Assembly (NCBI RefSeq): GCF_020382885.2
Contig: NC_058513.1
Coordinates: forward strand, 9,457,774-9,521,773
Direction of reading: 5' to 3'
From: Scatophagus argus
Taxonomy: Eukaryota; Chordata; Actinopteri; Scatophagidae
Length of the DNA stretch: 64,000 nt
Shown: positions 22,616 to 37,100 of the stretch, piece by piece
Layout of the letters: each line of letters begins with the position of its first letter
Position numbering within the stretch: the first letter of the stretch is position 1
Notes under the pieces: generated by a model
What the model was told of the DNA's origin: nothing
Database searches by the model: none
What the model saw: the letters and a program-made list of their open reading frames with translations, nothing else
Program-made: the position numbers and the translations under genes

Positions 22616-25480
22616 CAATTTCATTCACCTTCTCCATGCCTGCTGCTGTGTCTGTCCTGCATATATTTACAGAAACCATTTAAGGACATGTGGTGGTGAA
22701 GTCCATACAGTAATGTAATAATTAATTGTCCCTTCCTTCACCTACAAGGAGGCCAAGCTGATCATAGTCGGATGAACAACATGGATGTATTGCTGTCTTT
22801 CTTTATCTGATCTACTACTTCTCTCTCTGTGCTCTTTTCCTCTGCCTCTCTTCTCAAATTCTTACACTGTCAGCTCCACTCTTACGTGGTCACCTGTGCT
22901 TCATTGGCTGATGCTAATGAAATAGTATCTGTAAATGGCAGCTATTGTTGATACTTTCTGAAAACCTTTGTTATGACCTTCCCTACCCTTATAGAAAGTG
23001 ATTACAACTTGCTCCCACATCATCATCAATCCAGTCTAAATATAATAATAATAAAAAAAAAAAAAACTGACCATAGGAGCTTGACACTTCAGGCACATTT
23101 TCATATATTATTTGCATACAGTAACTGTACTCAATTAACATTTGGAGCACAGGCCAGGACCCTTTCTTACACTGGAGAATTTTTAGACCATGACATTGCT
23201 GTGTGTACTTAAATAATCTCAATCTAAAGTCTGAATACTTCTTGGTCATTGGAGTTGTGCATTACTGAAGACAACAGCATCACCCCCTGTCAAAAATGAT
23301 GCACTACAAACCAGGCATGTTGGCACTGCTTTCTAAAGATATATTCTACCATAACATCGATGTCCTGTAATGTCATTTAATTTTTCTATGTATTAAAGCA
23401 ACATTTAATTTATACTGTATTTCTGTTTGGAATAAGGAAAATATGAATTGTAAGACTGTCACAAGAAGATACAGCGTACACGCTTGGTAAACAGTGTCAC
23501 CTGCTGGATTCTTGGTATTTGTACACAACAAAAGGAAATATATATCATACACATGCTGAAATGGATTTTACAAACTCTACAATAGGTTTCCCTTCATGAA
23601 TGTTCCATTTTGGACACAGTAAAATAAAAATGATAAATGGAAATTTCATTCTAGAATGTAGAGAAATTAAAGTATCACATTTCCAGTATTTTTATTGTTT
23701 TATCTTGAATTTTAAAATGAAATGAATTAAATATGATTCCTTTCTATCATATCACACACACACATATACGGTAATATACATTTCCAACCAAATAGTCGAG
23801 TCCACATCAAAATAATTACACTGAATAACTTTCAGACAATAAAATATTTATTGTGTCATTTGTCGTATCAAGTGAAGAATGAAAGATGCTTGAATGAAAT
23901 GAAATGCTTGAACAGAAAGTGTAGAGTATAGAATCAAAATAAGCTACATTTGTGGTATCAGTTTGGTGGTTGACAACTTTATTGTGTGTGAGAATATTGT
24001 TATGAGGGCAGCTTTACTCTGGAGCAACAAACTGTTCAGTGTTGAATAGACAGTTGTGGCAAGACAGCACGAGTATTTATATTGGACTACATGTCCACCA
24101 GCTAAATGTCTTTTGACAAAAACTACAATTCCCATGAGCCTTTACACTTCTTCCTGTTTCCTGTATGAGAGATCCCCACAGGTTGTTTAGTGTGTAACAA
24201 GAGATGACAAGTAGCCATGCAGCTGTCAGTCAACAGGGCTGATTGTGTAGTATGCTAAAAGTGAGGGGTCGTAAATGGAGGCAGTCTGATTCGTCCCATG
24301 TGAGAACTGGACATCCTGGGCATCTGAGGTCCTGACCTTCCTGGCCAACACCAAATGGCCTGGACATGTGAGATGCTAATTATAAGATGGCATGATTACT
24401 ATTTGAGCGCTAAGCAGTGGTTTGAGCGTTTTGTGTCATACTCAGGATTGCAAGGCTTGGATATTTTGTACCACTTTATTGAGTTAATTTACATATGGTG
24501 CCACCAGCCAGCCAGGCCTTTGAGCTGCTTTCCTGTGAGAGTAATTTTAGACTTGACTTTTGTCCTACCTCCTTGTTCTTATCATAGTTCTTAAAATGCC
24601 TTTGATATCTTCCTCTTGTACGGCAATAATGCCAGCTCTCCCGAGGCATCCATCGCAGTCCACTGCTGAGTATCAGCTTTCACTTTTCCTTTGAGTGCTT
24701 TCCTTTCTGTGTCGGGTTTTTGATATTATTCATGACTATAGAGTCCCTTGCTCTTCACACCTTAAAGCGCTGTACACCTGCTTTCTTACAGCTGGATTAG
24801 AGGAGCACCATCTCTCTCTCTTGTACTGCATGCAAGCTGAGTGTATTAAAGGTGCTTCACTTTCTATCTTGAGAATATTTGAAGAGCTCCACAAGATGCT
24901 GACTCAGAGCAGCAGAAAAGCTAAATAAGAGTCCACCATCTGGGAGAATTCTTTGGTTGAAGACGTCTAGACTGACTAATTATGAAGAAATTGTATTATG
25001 TCTGATATTTAACTGCTTAGATACTTTAACTATAACTATCTTTATGCTTGTAATTTCTCATAAGCTGTGGGTTTTTCTAATAACTAACTAACTTCTAATT
25101 TTATAATATTTGCTTTTAATATACTGTTTTAAAAATCCAATCTATTTCCCTTCCGCTTTTAAATATAATTTGAGTGCCTTGGTTGGATTATTTGCTGTAT
25201 TCCAGACATTCTATGTGTCAGTTTGCAAGTGCAATAAAAACCTCTAAGCCCTTTCACAGAGATGTCAGAGCGAACCCTTCATAACCTGAATCGTTAGGCC
25301 TTTATCTAGACTGATAATTCAAGACTGGCATCCAAATCTTTGATTGTCATGAAGCTAGATCCAAATAGCTGGCGACTGAAATTCAAATAATGCAAAGGGC
25401 AATGAAGAAGAAGAATGGAAGAACAGCTGTTTTTTGTGAATTCCTAAGTCACAAACCCACATGCGGCAAAATACAGAGAG
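20225..25480. other. intergenic, no gene recognised
   Basis: More than 5 kb in which I find no exon set or RNA gene. It contains a perfect (CA)16 run at 22,581-22,612 and an (ATA)n/A-run near 23,040-23,066. Open frames such as 20,941-21,255 or 24,355-24,594 lack family resemblance and are not bounded by splice sites in phase. Confidence 0.55.
22581..22612 (+). repeat. (CA)16 microsatellite
   Basis: Uninterrupted CA dinucleotides, intergenic. Likely to vary in length between individuals. Confidence 0.95.
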
Positions 25481-25484
25481 GCTC

Positions 25485-25833
25485 TCAAGGGCAGGGTGAG
25501 AGGGAGGGACACTGAAGAAGAAGGGGGGGAGGCATAAGGAAGGGGCTCACAGGGAGTGCACTGTTAGAGGACAGAAAAGCAGACTGAGTGTTAACAGCCA
25601 GGATAGGTAGATCAGTGGGCAAACGCCGCTGAACGGAGGGTAGGAGTGAGAAACAGAAAAGGAGCTTCACACGTAAGAGAGAAAAGGAGTCTAGCAGGAG
25701 AGTGTTGTGACCGCTCGGGCAACAGGAGCTCGTGGCAGCCACGAAGAGGGCAGTCAAGCCTGAGGAGATGCTGTGAGGAAACGTGCCAAGTGATGGAGCT
25801 TGAACCAGACAGCAGACGGGCACAATTAGTCAG
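25485..25833 (+). promoter_or_regulatory. possible distal promoter/5' exon, purine-rich
   Basis: A comparatively GC- and purine-rich patch (gggcagggtgagaggg, aaggagtctagcaggag) ends at TCAG|GTACAG, a usable splice donor. It could be a far upstream non-coding exon of the PH-domain gene that starts coding at 28,188. There is no direct proof; it might equally be simple composition bias. Confidence 0.25.
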
Positions 25834-25839
25834 GTACAG

Positions 25840-27876
25840 CAACATGGCATTTATTATGATTTAATGTCTCATTTATGTAATTCAGAGCAGTGCTTAAATA
25901 GTTTTAAAAAGCATTGTTCCACACTTTTACTTGGGTGCATTTCAGTATAGCTTAATTTGTCCTGGATTTCCATTGATTCTAATGAGTTAACATTAAATTT
26001 GTTTTGTTATAAACTGAACAAAAGGGCTTCTGTTGCTCAAGGTTACAGTATTTTAAACAAAAGTGTGATGTATTATCTGTGGCTGAACTATTGCAGGCCC
26101 GCTGGGGGGACTTTTTCCTCAGCCTTTCCAAGCTGTCATATCCCATCTGTATTTACCCAGCAACTTTTATGCCTCCTATGGCTCAACTTTACCTTCAAAG
26201 TCATAAGAAATGTGTTGTATACAATCACCATCATCATCATAATCAACCATTATCCTCATTAGGCAGTCTTAGTAGTTATGGCAGTGCATTACGTCACTAT
26301 TTCATTTATCAAGGTCAACGTATAGTGATGATTTTGTTGATATTCAAAGACATGAAAATGTAGGAGGCATGCAAATGTTTTGGTTGATGGTGAGGGAGGA
26401 TATTTTGCGGGCCAGTGTATTCAACATGCTCTGTGTCTAACTTCACATGATGCTCCAGAGTCCTTGGGCACCACAAAGCGCACTCTGTGTGGCACACAGA
26501 CCCACCATTTGTCCTCCCCTCCATCCCTCTTTAGCATTTTAAGTCTTCTCCTCCCCGAGCAAGTGACCCCAACTGATTAAGAAGGAGATTTTCCAAATAT
26601 TTCACAACACCCACGTAACCCCCAGCGGCTAAGAGGTTGTTAGTCTCTGCTCTCATCTCCTACAAAGCCTTGATTGTTTTGTTGCATTTACTGCGTGTCT
26701 CATTTGTAGAGGACTGTGGTTTATACTGACATAGACTGTGGCAACTTAACCATGTTGAACCTCTGGGTCACCCACGAGTGCCTGTGGGGACTCAGTGTGA
26801 GATGTATCTCATGAATTCTTATTGTCGAGTTCATCTATATTGCTGTTTCCTGAAGGCCAACAACATACGTTTTAGATGAGCTGTAAAATAAAGCTTTGCT
26901 CAGGCCACTACAGCAGGTGTAACTTAAAGCAGCTCAGAACCAGCTTTAAAATCTAAATGAGAATTGTTTTCAGGCGTGAAATAAACTACAAAGTTGTGCC
27001 TGTACATGCAATCAGCAAGCAGTTTGGCATTAAGTACTGAGATATTTAAGATGAGGTTCATATATTCAACTAACTCATAAATGAACTGGTACTTTATTTA
27101 GTTGCACAGAAATTTAAGGAAAAATATTATCATATTTCTACTACATGCATTTTGTTATATGGACCTAGCAAAGCAATAGCAAATGCAATCTAAAATATTG
27201 GTCTGCTGTTTGAGTTGCATAATCTGTAAATTAAATGACAACAAATGTGAGTTACAGCTGAATACCATCGACATATTCCAGTGCAGCAATAAAGTTTATT
27301 ATGAAGCAAATGTTAACTGCATTGCACAGTGAGTGCAGGTGCAGAAAGCAGGTGATCTGATGTACAGAACCAGATACGCTGACAAAACCTTCATACGGAG
27401 AGACAGCATTAAAGACTCAGACCTGTGACCGTGTGAACCCCACCCCTTCACACTTGTCTTCAACATGCCACCTTACTTCCCCTGCTCCACACTCTTTTTT
27501 ATCTTGGTTTATCTGTCTTCGGTCGTCCACGCAGCAGTTCCGCGGTTTGGGACACATTCCAAATCCCTCTCAGTCCCTCATACCAGCCCATCCCTGCTGC
27601 CAGATTGGTTTTCACACTGTCCTGGGCCCCTCCCTGCTACCACAGCGACGCAGCTGTCACCTGTCAGTTTCATGGCGGGGTTGCACACCGGCCTGTGATT
27701 GCTCAGAATAGAATTGTGGGAGAGTTTCACTGGAAGTGGGAGAGCACAACACCAAGTCTGCGAAGAGGATGAACAGTTGATCAGGAAAAAATCTCAACTA
27801 TATGGGAATGTTGCCTATGTGTCCTAGGAGCTTATGGATTGCTGTTCATGGGAGTGACTGAATGCTTCTCCTCCAG
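25840..27876. other. non-coding, upstream of plekha4
   Basis: No recognisable coding exon. Open frames of 60-100 codons on both strands look random. Part of it may be the first intron or the promoter of the downstream gene. Confidence 0.45.
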
Positions 27877-27904
27877 AGGGAAAACTCTGGTTCAGATTGT
27901 ATTG
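27877..27904 (+). other. candidate 5' non-coding exon of plekha4
   Basis: The pattern 'tctcctccag' then 28 bases then 'attg|gtaagg' forms a good acceptor and a strong donor upstream of the first coding exon, which itself begins one base before its ATG at an acceptor (ctgcag|aATG). A spliced 5' UTR is therefore required, and this is the nearest good candidate. It could instead be the 3' end of a longer first exon. Confidence 0.35.
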
Positions 27905-28187
27905 GTAAGGACTCATGTTTAAGCCTCACTCAGAGCAACCACTGCAACCAGTGTGTACAGTTACGGCTCTCTTATTATGTGATTGCTGTTGCGATTTAGA
28001 TATTTTGCATACTTCTGCGAGTGTAACACCAAGTAATTCTGACTTTGAGGGGAGCAATATTTTCTTATTAATAACATACATTTCGATGTCTGAAACACCC
28101 TACTTCAAGTTTATGACTGTGATTCTCTTTAGGCACCTATTTATCTGGCTGTAATCTATATATTAATATTTCTACCTCCACTGCAGA

Positions 28188-31100
28188 ATGGATGACCAGG
28201 ATAGAGTAAGCCAAGCCTCCAGCGTGGCCACCATCTCTTACTTTCCCGTCATCAAGGTTTGTTTTAAGTTTCCATGGCCAGCTTGTCACTGTGTGGATGT
28301 CGTATTATGACCATGTGAAAGCATGACTCATGTCTTAACAGGAAAGGGATGGAAAGCTGCAAACATTTGGGAAAAGATGTCAGGCTGCCAAGAGAGACCC
28401 TAATTGTCCTGTGGTCATCAGAGGATGGCTCAACAAAAAAGTAATGTTCCAAACTTGGCCTACTTAACACTTTACAACTTCATCATCACATGTAGAAGAG
28501 TGTGTGAATAAGCTAAGCAAAAAGGAGACTTTAATCAGTCTTCCTCCTGCAGGATAGCTCTGGTCTGAAGCTATGGAAGAGAAGGTGGTTTGTCCTCTCC
28601 AACTACTGTCTGTTTTACTACAAAGGTAGGTAGCCATAAAGTCCAGAACTTCATCTTTCATGTGTGCTGATTGTACAACAAGGCCTCTGTTCTTTTATTT
28701 ACTTCTTTTCACTCCTTTTTCCACTAGACAGTAGAGAAGAATCTGTGTTGGGCAGCATCCCCCTTCCGAGCTACAAAATCCTGTTCTGCACACCACGAGA
28801 ATGCAAGAACAGGAAGTTCACCTTCAAGGTATCATCATTTGGTTACTCTCCCAATTTAAGGGGGGAATCATAAAAAGTGTCAAAAAAGAGACTTCATTAA
28901 TACACAGTAATTACATGCAATAATTAATGCCTTGCTAATGTTTGATTTTTAATGTTGTTGTTGTTGATCAATATATTCAAAGTGGGAGTATTCTAAATAT
29001 TTGAACTCTACTGAACCAGGTCAGATTAAACATAGATAGATAGGTCGCTAAAGATTTGTCTTTATTTATTCATTTTTGTTTGTTTTTGAGATAGTTGTAC
29101 CTTACTTGAGTACCTTACTTCCTCTCATGCAACTTATAATTTGACAGCTTAAATTACCAGTTACTTTACATATAAAGGTTTTTTCGTTTACAAACTGTAT
29201 GAAAATGTACCTGTACAACTGAAACGATTAGCCAGGTAACTTGACAGAAAAATAACTTCTTTTCTTAATTTTCTTAATCTTAATTTTGAGGTATAGATTA
29301 CTGGTTGGACATGACAAGCATTGTTAAGGGTAATTTTGTTGCCATTCCTTGCTACTTTCTTAATTTTAGTTCATCAGTTAATCAAGAAACCCATCAGCAG
29401 ATAAGCCTATAATGAAAATTATTATCATTTACAGTTTAATAGAAAATACTTTTCTGTTTATTTCAGCTCAGCATTGTTTACATCAACAATTGTGTTCTCC
29501 TCTTGAGCCATGGCACATTTGAAAATTGCAAGGACCACTGATCCTTAGTATGGAGATTATTAACAATGTCCACTGTGAATATTCTTTGTGAAACTAGGTG
29601 GTGCACCAGGGAATGCGCTCTTATTTCTTCAGCGCTGACACTCAAGAGGACATGTTGGGTTGGGTTCGAGCCCTCAGTCAGTCTGCTACAATGGAGCCAG
29701 AGAGCTCTCTGAACAGGTACGTCACTGTTCACTGTGAGGCGTTACGCACATTTGTTCATGATTGCACTTTTTATTGCTGCATCTCTCTCTCTCTCTGCAT
29801 CATCTCTTCAGACGTTGCTCAAGTTATCAGGATTTCACACAGATAGGTGGCAGCAGCGAATCAGTGGACTTACCTAAACCCCTCTCTGATGGGGAGGGTC
29901 CCTCCCAAAAGCTCAGGCACGCTGTCATCAGCAGGACTCTGAGTGAACCGAGTCAGCTCATTGGTGGGAGGATGGGGACATCGCACTCAGAGCACAGGGG
30001 GAGGCAGAGTGTGCGTCAGAGAAACAGCAGGTTGTCAATTCATCTGTGTGTGTGAAAGGCACATATTTAAATCCCAGTGGTTTACTTAAAAGGGAAAAAT
30101 CATCTGAGAAAGGTCCCAGATTTGGCATTCTGTTCTGCTTTCTCTTCAAACAGAACACCCAGCCCTTCTGATTTCAGCAGAAGAAGAGTTTGTGGTCCAA
30201 ACCAAGATGATTCTCTTCCTGGCCAAAACACACCACCCACACAAACAGAAATGATGGGAATGGGTTCTGTGACCTCAAGAGGTCAGCTGGGATCACGACC
30301 TCACACACCAGTGGGGAGGGTTGACATTCGACCCCACGAGGACTTGGTCATGGTGCCGCAGACGCTGTACTACGCACCTGCCTCACCTAAGCTGGAGTTC
30401 AAATCCACTCCTACCACTCCAGTCACAGAAAGGTGGCAGAACCTAAGCAAGGTCAGGACTAATTTTACTAAAATTCAACAATGTAAGACTGTATTAGTGT
30501 GCATTTATACACCACATGACTGTATTTTATTTCAACTAAATTTTCAATACTGCACAAGCAGGAACACTACTTTTCCATCTTCTAAAGGAATGCGAATATG
30601 AGGTTTCGGCTAAATTTGTTTTAACTTGTTTATGCTTTAAAATGGCTCTCCACCAATTTTACACTTTATGTTTAGTTTATTTAAAGAATATTTCTTAACC
30701 CTTGAAAGCAATTTTGTAACATCTTCTTTGGTTCTGGAGAATTGAAAAAAATAACTCTGACACGACAGCAATGGTCTAATGAAAGACTGTTAAATTGCAC
30801 TATGGGAAATGTAGGCTCCAGGGTTTTTTTTAAATATGTCTTGTGGGCTCCCTGATTTCATGGAAGTGCAATACTTAAATACTTAAAGTAGTACTTTGAA
30901 ACACCTTATCTTTTCATTGTTTACAGCCTACACCTACATATGGTTCTGTCCATCATATCTCAAGTGGGAGAAGACCTTTAGGAAAGGTGAGCATAACACA
31001 AGCAACACATTTTCAGTAAAGCATCCAGGCTAATGTGCAGCACACACTATTGACACAGCTAACACAGTTATTGATAAAAGTTATGACATCTGATTGTTAT

Positions 31101-34100
31101 TGAGTAACAGATTAGTGCATTTGCTAATAAGATGGATTTTACTTATCTGGTGTACTATAGCACAGTATGTTTTCTTTTAATGCCAATGTCTGTTCTTTTC
31201 ATATACATGCTGTGTCTTCCTTCAGAGCTACTCTACTGGGGCACATGCAGACTTACTGCCCCCTTTGCCCCCCTCATCTAGAGCTGCACATGCTCCCCAC
31301 TTCCCACACCACCACCACCACCACCACCATCACCATCACCGCAGCAATTTATCTGTGTGTGTGCTACCGCCAGCTATGGTACAGCCCGGCCCGCTGAGCT
31401 CTGTGTTCTTCTGGTGTCTTGTGTGTTACAACTCTAAACATGTGTTATGTTTTTTATTTGTGTATGTCTCTCCAGAAATGTTCTTTGTCATGTGGTGTTG
31501 TCTAATAATGCAGCGACGCTAATTTTTATCAGTATGAGTAACAGTGTTTTGTCCTTGTGACAGTGTACTACACTGTTATGTGTGTGTCTCTGCCTTGTTT
31601 TGTGTCTACATCACTGTACTATACTGTCACTAATACTTGTTGTCTGACTAATAAATCATGTATTGTGTTCATAATTTTTATAGTGTTAACTGTGGTTAGA
31701 TCTGTGTGTCATGTATGTGTCCTCCATGATTATGTTACATGAAGCAGCTGTTTGTAAATTTATGTCTTATGAAATGCATTCTGATTCATGTTCTTTCAAA
31801 ATTCATGACCAAAATTGCAACACATGGCTGTGGCCTCTGTTTGTCTCTTGTGAAGTTGTGCTGTGCTCTTTTGCAAAGACAGCAGTTCAGTTTTAACATT
31901 TAAGCATTCAATCATTAACCTACCCCAAAATGCCTGACTATGTTTTAAGTGTAGTGAGCAAAAAGGATTTCACAAAAAATTATTAAAAAATGAACTAACT
32001 GAAATCACATATCGATAAAATCTGATGAACAGGGAGAAAAATATATGAAAATCCCTTTTTTTTTTTTTTTTAAAGAAAAAAAAATATTGTTTAACAAAAT
32101 GACAACCTCAATACATTTCAGGCCCCAAAGCCTGACGCGAGGGAAACCCCACAAATCAGGCCTCTTGAAAGTGATGCAGATGTGAGTATTCATATGCTAC
32201 CTTTAGAGTCACAGTGGTTATTTGTCATATAAGATGTGTCTCCCTGAGTAGAAATGAGTATGACTTTGATTTTCTTCAGGCTGTGTTGACGAGGTTGTGT
32301 GGGTGTGACAAGCTGCTACAGTCTCTGTCTGTAGAACTGGCCCAGCTACAAATGGATAAGGTCAGTATTTACCCCATAAGTCATGAACAGTACGTTGTAT
32401 TTTACGAAGGCTACACTTACATAGGTAAGCTGATGGTTTGTGGTACAAACTAACAACTTTATGAACTGAACCCTGGCTCAAGAGATTTAAATACATTTGA
32501 ATGTTTTTAGCACAACTCAACCCATTAAAGCAAACAAAAATGCCACATTCATAGTAATGACACACAGTACATTGTGACTGATTTAAGACTGTTTTCCCTG
32601 CTGCAGGACAGCGTCCATTGTGCATTAGAGGTGTCCAGACTGCAGCTGGAGGAGTGGAAAAGCCAGGGGCCCAGGGCCCATGAAGAAGCACTGACCCAGA
32701 AGGCTTTGCTTCAGGAGGAGCTGGTCACAATCCGGGCCAGAATGTGTGACGTATCGCTGGTGCGTACTGAGCCAGAGGACAGTGAACCAGAATGAGAAAA
32801 CAATGTGACAGCATGAGTAGTTCATGTTTATGTCATTAATCATTAAACAGCAGAACTCAGGGGTGTAATGTGTACATGAACTGCTGATGATACCACTAGT
32901 TTTTTATGTCTTTATAGATTATTTTTTATTGTTCGCAAATCTTCAAATATTTTTATTCAGGAAATGGAGAGAGTGTGGAGTCAGTATGAGCGACTGGAGA
33001 GTGAGCTGTCTGTTATACGCTCCCACCTTCAGCACGTCTGCAACTTTGGAGTGCCACAGGTATTTGTACCATACTAAATGGACACTTTCTCACTAATATT
33101 TTTAGCTTGGTTAACATACGTATATTGTGTCTCTGTCAAAATCTCACCATACATGGGAGATAAATATTTTACACACATTTTACACTTACACATTTCATTT
33201 TACACAGCTTTGAGCTATGAACCACTGACTCTAAAAAGTCACAAATGTCTTTCTATAAGTCGTTAAGGCTCACGGTGGAAGGTGTTTCTTTTTATCAGGA
33301 GCAGTCTCAGGCCCAGAGAGAGTTGTGGATGATGGAGGACATCCTGTCTGGACTAAAGATTAACAGGGATCACTTCCGCTTCCTGTTGGGACTACAAAGA
33401 CATCACAGTAAGCATCAGTTCTCTCTCACTTTAACTTTAAGAGTCTGCAGGAGGTTATTCTGTACAACTGAGACTGTTGACAGTAACACTTTTTTTTCAA
33501 TGTGTAGGTGGTGTCATCATTCAAAAAAATCCTTTCTTCATACATGAATTAATAAATTATGACTTGTGAACTACAAAGTGTGAATTTGAATGATGTAAAT
33601 TTAAATCTAAGGTCTGAACAGTGTCATCCTGTCACATTACGTTCATTTTGCTTTTGAAGAAAATTCAACCATTGACTTATTTTTTGTTTTTGCCATTTGA
33701 GGCTACCAGTGCACAAACTTGCCTGCTTCATCTTGATTATACACATGAAATCTGACAATGGACGACCAGTGTCAACACTATGACCTTTTCTGTCTCCCCC
33801 TCAGCATTCCAACCAACAGCTCCTCATCCTGGTTCTCCTGGCTCTCCTACAGAGATGCTGCAGAGTGGTCTGCCAATGGTACGGCTCCTGTCCATTGTCC
33901 CTTTGTCAGTGACCCCTGGCTTTTGCTCTGTGCTAATGAACAAACATGGTATTGTTGTCCTCTAAAGGAGAGGTTAAACCCATCTCCAAGGAATCTGCTA
34001 ACTAGAGTCCTAAAGATGTTTTCTTACAGGTCTACAGTGTTATAATTTGATTTGTGGTGTGATGGGTTGATGTTAACTACCTTCTTAATTGGAATTTGTC

Positions 34101-37100
34101 ATGATGTCAGTCTGGTAGATCAAAAAAATGCCAGGATTTACAGGCCAAAATTGTCTGTGCATTTTTCTGACTTCATCAGTCTGGCAGGGAAGGTCTTCTG
34201 TCATGGCTTAACATGCTTTTACGTTATGTCTTTTGTGAAAATGATTTCTGCAGGATGTGGAACAAGAGCCACCAGTTCGTCCACCGTTACCCCAGGAGTT
34301 ACAGGAAAGCCACCAGAGCAGGGATCAGGTCCATGGCTGGACAGAGTCACCATATGAGGTGTGGAAATATGGACATTATCAGTGAAAAGCATTATCAAGT
34401 TTGAAAGTAATTTTCTTTTCTTTCTCCACGTATGTTTTAGGGAATCTACAGCCATGCTGTTGATCCGGTGGAGAGAAGAGGGAACAGCCAGCCTGACCTC
34501 CTTAATGTGAAAACACATAAAGATGCATTCGGTTGGCACAGATATACTCAACACACACAGTCCATGAAAACACTGATATTAACACAATGGCCTGTGGATC
34601 GATATTTTCTGGCACATGTAATATTAAAAACTGCTTTAATGGGTTAGTTAGTTTTTCAGTCCCTGTTGTGTCTCCCACCCTCATATTTCCAATTTCTCTT
34701 TCTTCCTGTCACTCTGTTCTCCTCCACTCATCCTGTCTCACCCCCCCCCCCCCCCCCCCCCCCATCCTTCTCCTATATTTTCATTTCATCCTTAGAATCT
34801 CAATCTGATTCAAAGTGGATCCCACCAGATACAACAAACCAATCAACCAAGGTTTGAGTCTTCATAATTTCCTGTTTGCTGGTTAACTAATTACTTACTT
34901 TGACTGTAGGCAACGTGATCCAAAACACTCCAAATATAGAAGCAGCCAAAGCTGATTTTTCCTCATTGCAATCACAGCCAAATTCCAATTCTTTGATTCT
35001 CTCATCTTCCTTGCAATTAGGGCATGTTGCTGTGCCTGTTCTAGGCGAGAGGGGGAGACAGAGGTTCATGTCTCAGTGTGAGAGCTCAGTCATCTCCCTT
35101 CTGCCACCCAACCCCCCTTTCTCACACACATTTATATAGATATACAGTATAGATATGAACATACAGATGCAAGCACCCATACATAAACTCATGCATGAAT
35201 ACATCTCTACACAAATAGATGCAAACACATAATCATCTGTTTGTTTATTTTACTGTGTTTCAAATATGCAAATCATGGATTCTGGTCTTTGTTTTAGCTT
35301 TTTTTTTTTTACACATATTGAAGTGCACAGTTCATATATGACTCATATTCTAAGGGGGCCATATCTTTTCTAGAAGATTAAGATGAGTGAAGAAGAGCAG
35401 ATAGAGCGGATGAAGAGGAATCAGGAGAGGTTGACTAATAAGAAGAAACCCTCTATTTCTGCTCCAGTTACCCAAACCCAGAGTCAAGGTTCAGAGACAA
35501 GAGAGGAGGTCTGTCAAATCATTCATCTTTATCACTGACTGAACCTCTACATTATGTTACAAACAAATATACATTTACTAATCCATCTGTTTCCTCAGGC
35601 ACCCTTTCCTCTAAGGGTGACACGAGTTGTTACAGCTGTATTACCGTCCTCTCTCAAGGCCAGACGGGTTTCTGTTGAAGATCCCCCACCTGAGTTTGAC
35701 AACCCATTGCCTGAACAGATCCAACCTGATACTCAGCAAAGATTGGCTATGCAGAGGAAAAAAATGTTGAACAAGCCACACAGGCGTCTGTTGCTGGAAA
35801 GTCCTGATCAAAACTGGTCCCCTGTAGAGATGCACCACGATCAGCCAGACAGAAAGACAAACAGGCAGCAGCAGCATCAGGGAGTAGTGAAGTCCTCCAG
35901 AGGAGAGTCACGGTCAGAGGTGGGCAGAGCTGAGCCTACGGAGACCTCAAGAAATCAAGTTCGAGATGAAGCAGGTTTAGATAATGGAAGTGCAAGCTTG
36001 GATGTCAGGGTAAGAGAGAAATCAAGCACTTGTATTATTATAACAAAATAGCGTATTCAGAAAGATGACACTGTACCCTAAATTATAGTTGATATCAACT
36101 CACTCATGACATTGGCTTTACATCCTTATTATTTGGGGTCCAACAGATACTACTGCTTTATGTATAAAAAGGATATTTAGAATGGCAAAGTCCAGCCATT
36201 TTTTCTTTAAGTATATTTTTCACTTTTGTTTGGCAGTTCCATGAAATGTAAAGTGTTTTGTCCAACATATTGATGTTACTTATGTTTAGGGACAGTCATA
36301 CTCCAGACAAGTCTAAGTCCTTATTAGGCCAAACCATGAACAAACTACAAAACCTAAATTACAGAAAACCTACTTTTGCTCCCCGTATTTGGGATTTGGG
36401 AAGATAGTGCTGCATCAGACTAGTGAAACATCTTATCACTTAAAAAATATGTTTATGAACAATTCTTATAAAATTAGGAGATCATGAAATGTAAAGTTTA
36501 TAAAAGAATGTTTTGAGCTGTTAAATACCTGGGGTCTGCATGACCCTAACAGAACATAAACTATGATTGCATCAGTAATGAAAGTATTTCTGTCTCATTG
36601 CTACATATCTCTACTGCATTAAAAATGATTAATTGCATTAGTTGTGGTGTAAAGTGCAATCTAATGTGAAACTGTTTGAACAGGCGGAGGAACAGGCCTC
36701 TGCCACCCCAACCCCTAACATGGACCTTAACCTCTGTATGACCCCTGAGCAGCGAGAGGCCAAACTGCGTCGTGTGGAACGAATACGGGAGAGAGTCATA
36801 AGAAGGTGGGATTTTTATATCTAAATGTATGTACGTATGCTGTACTCACATGAAGGTCTCCTCTAACTGTTTATTTTACCTGTCTATCAGCGCAGTCAGA
36901 GAGAATGTCACTACACACAGTCAACAGCCAATCAGGGGGGAGAGGCAGGAAGTTCATCAGGTGTCCCCTGACGCAGCTAGAAAACAAAGGACGAGATCAG
37001 GTATGGATTTATCTATCCAAAATCAACAAGTTAAGTATTGCAGTTAAGGTCAAGTTGCAAAAATGAGGCTACAGTTTAGTCTTCTTTAATTGTGATCTCA

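Noticed and set aside
31265-31522. 85-codon open frame read past the His tract
   Set aside because: Only its first part is an exon of plekha4 in the same frame; the rest is intronic read-through.
34900-35139. Possible additional plekha4 exon (79-codon open frame)
   Set aside because: A weak acceptor (gactgtag) exists, but no donor keeps the frame into the well-supported exon at 35,374, and there is no family similarity.
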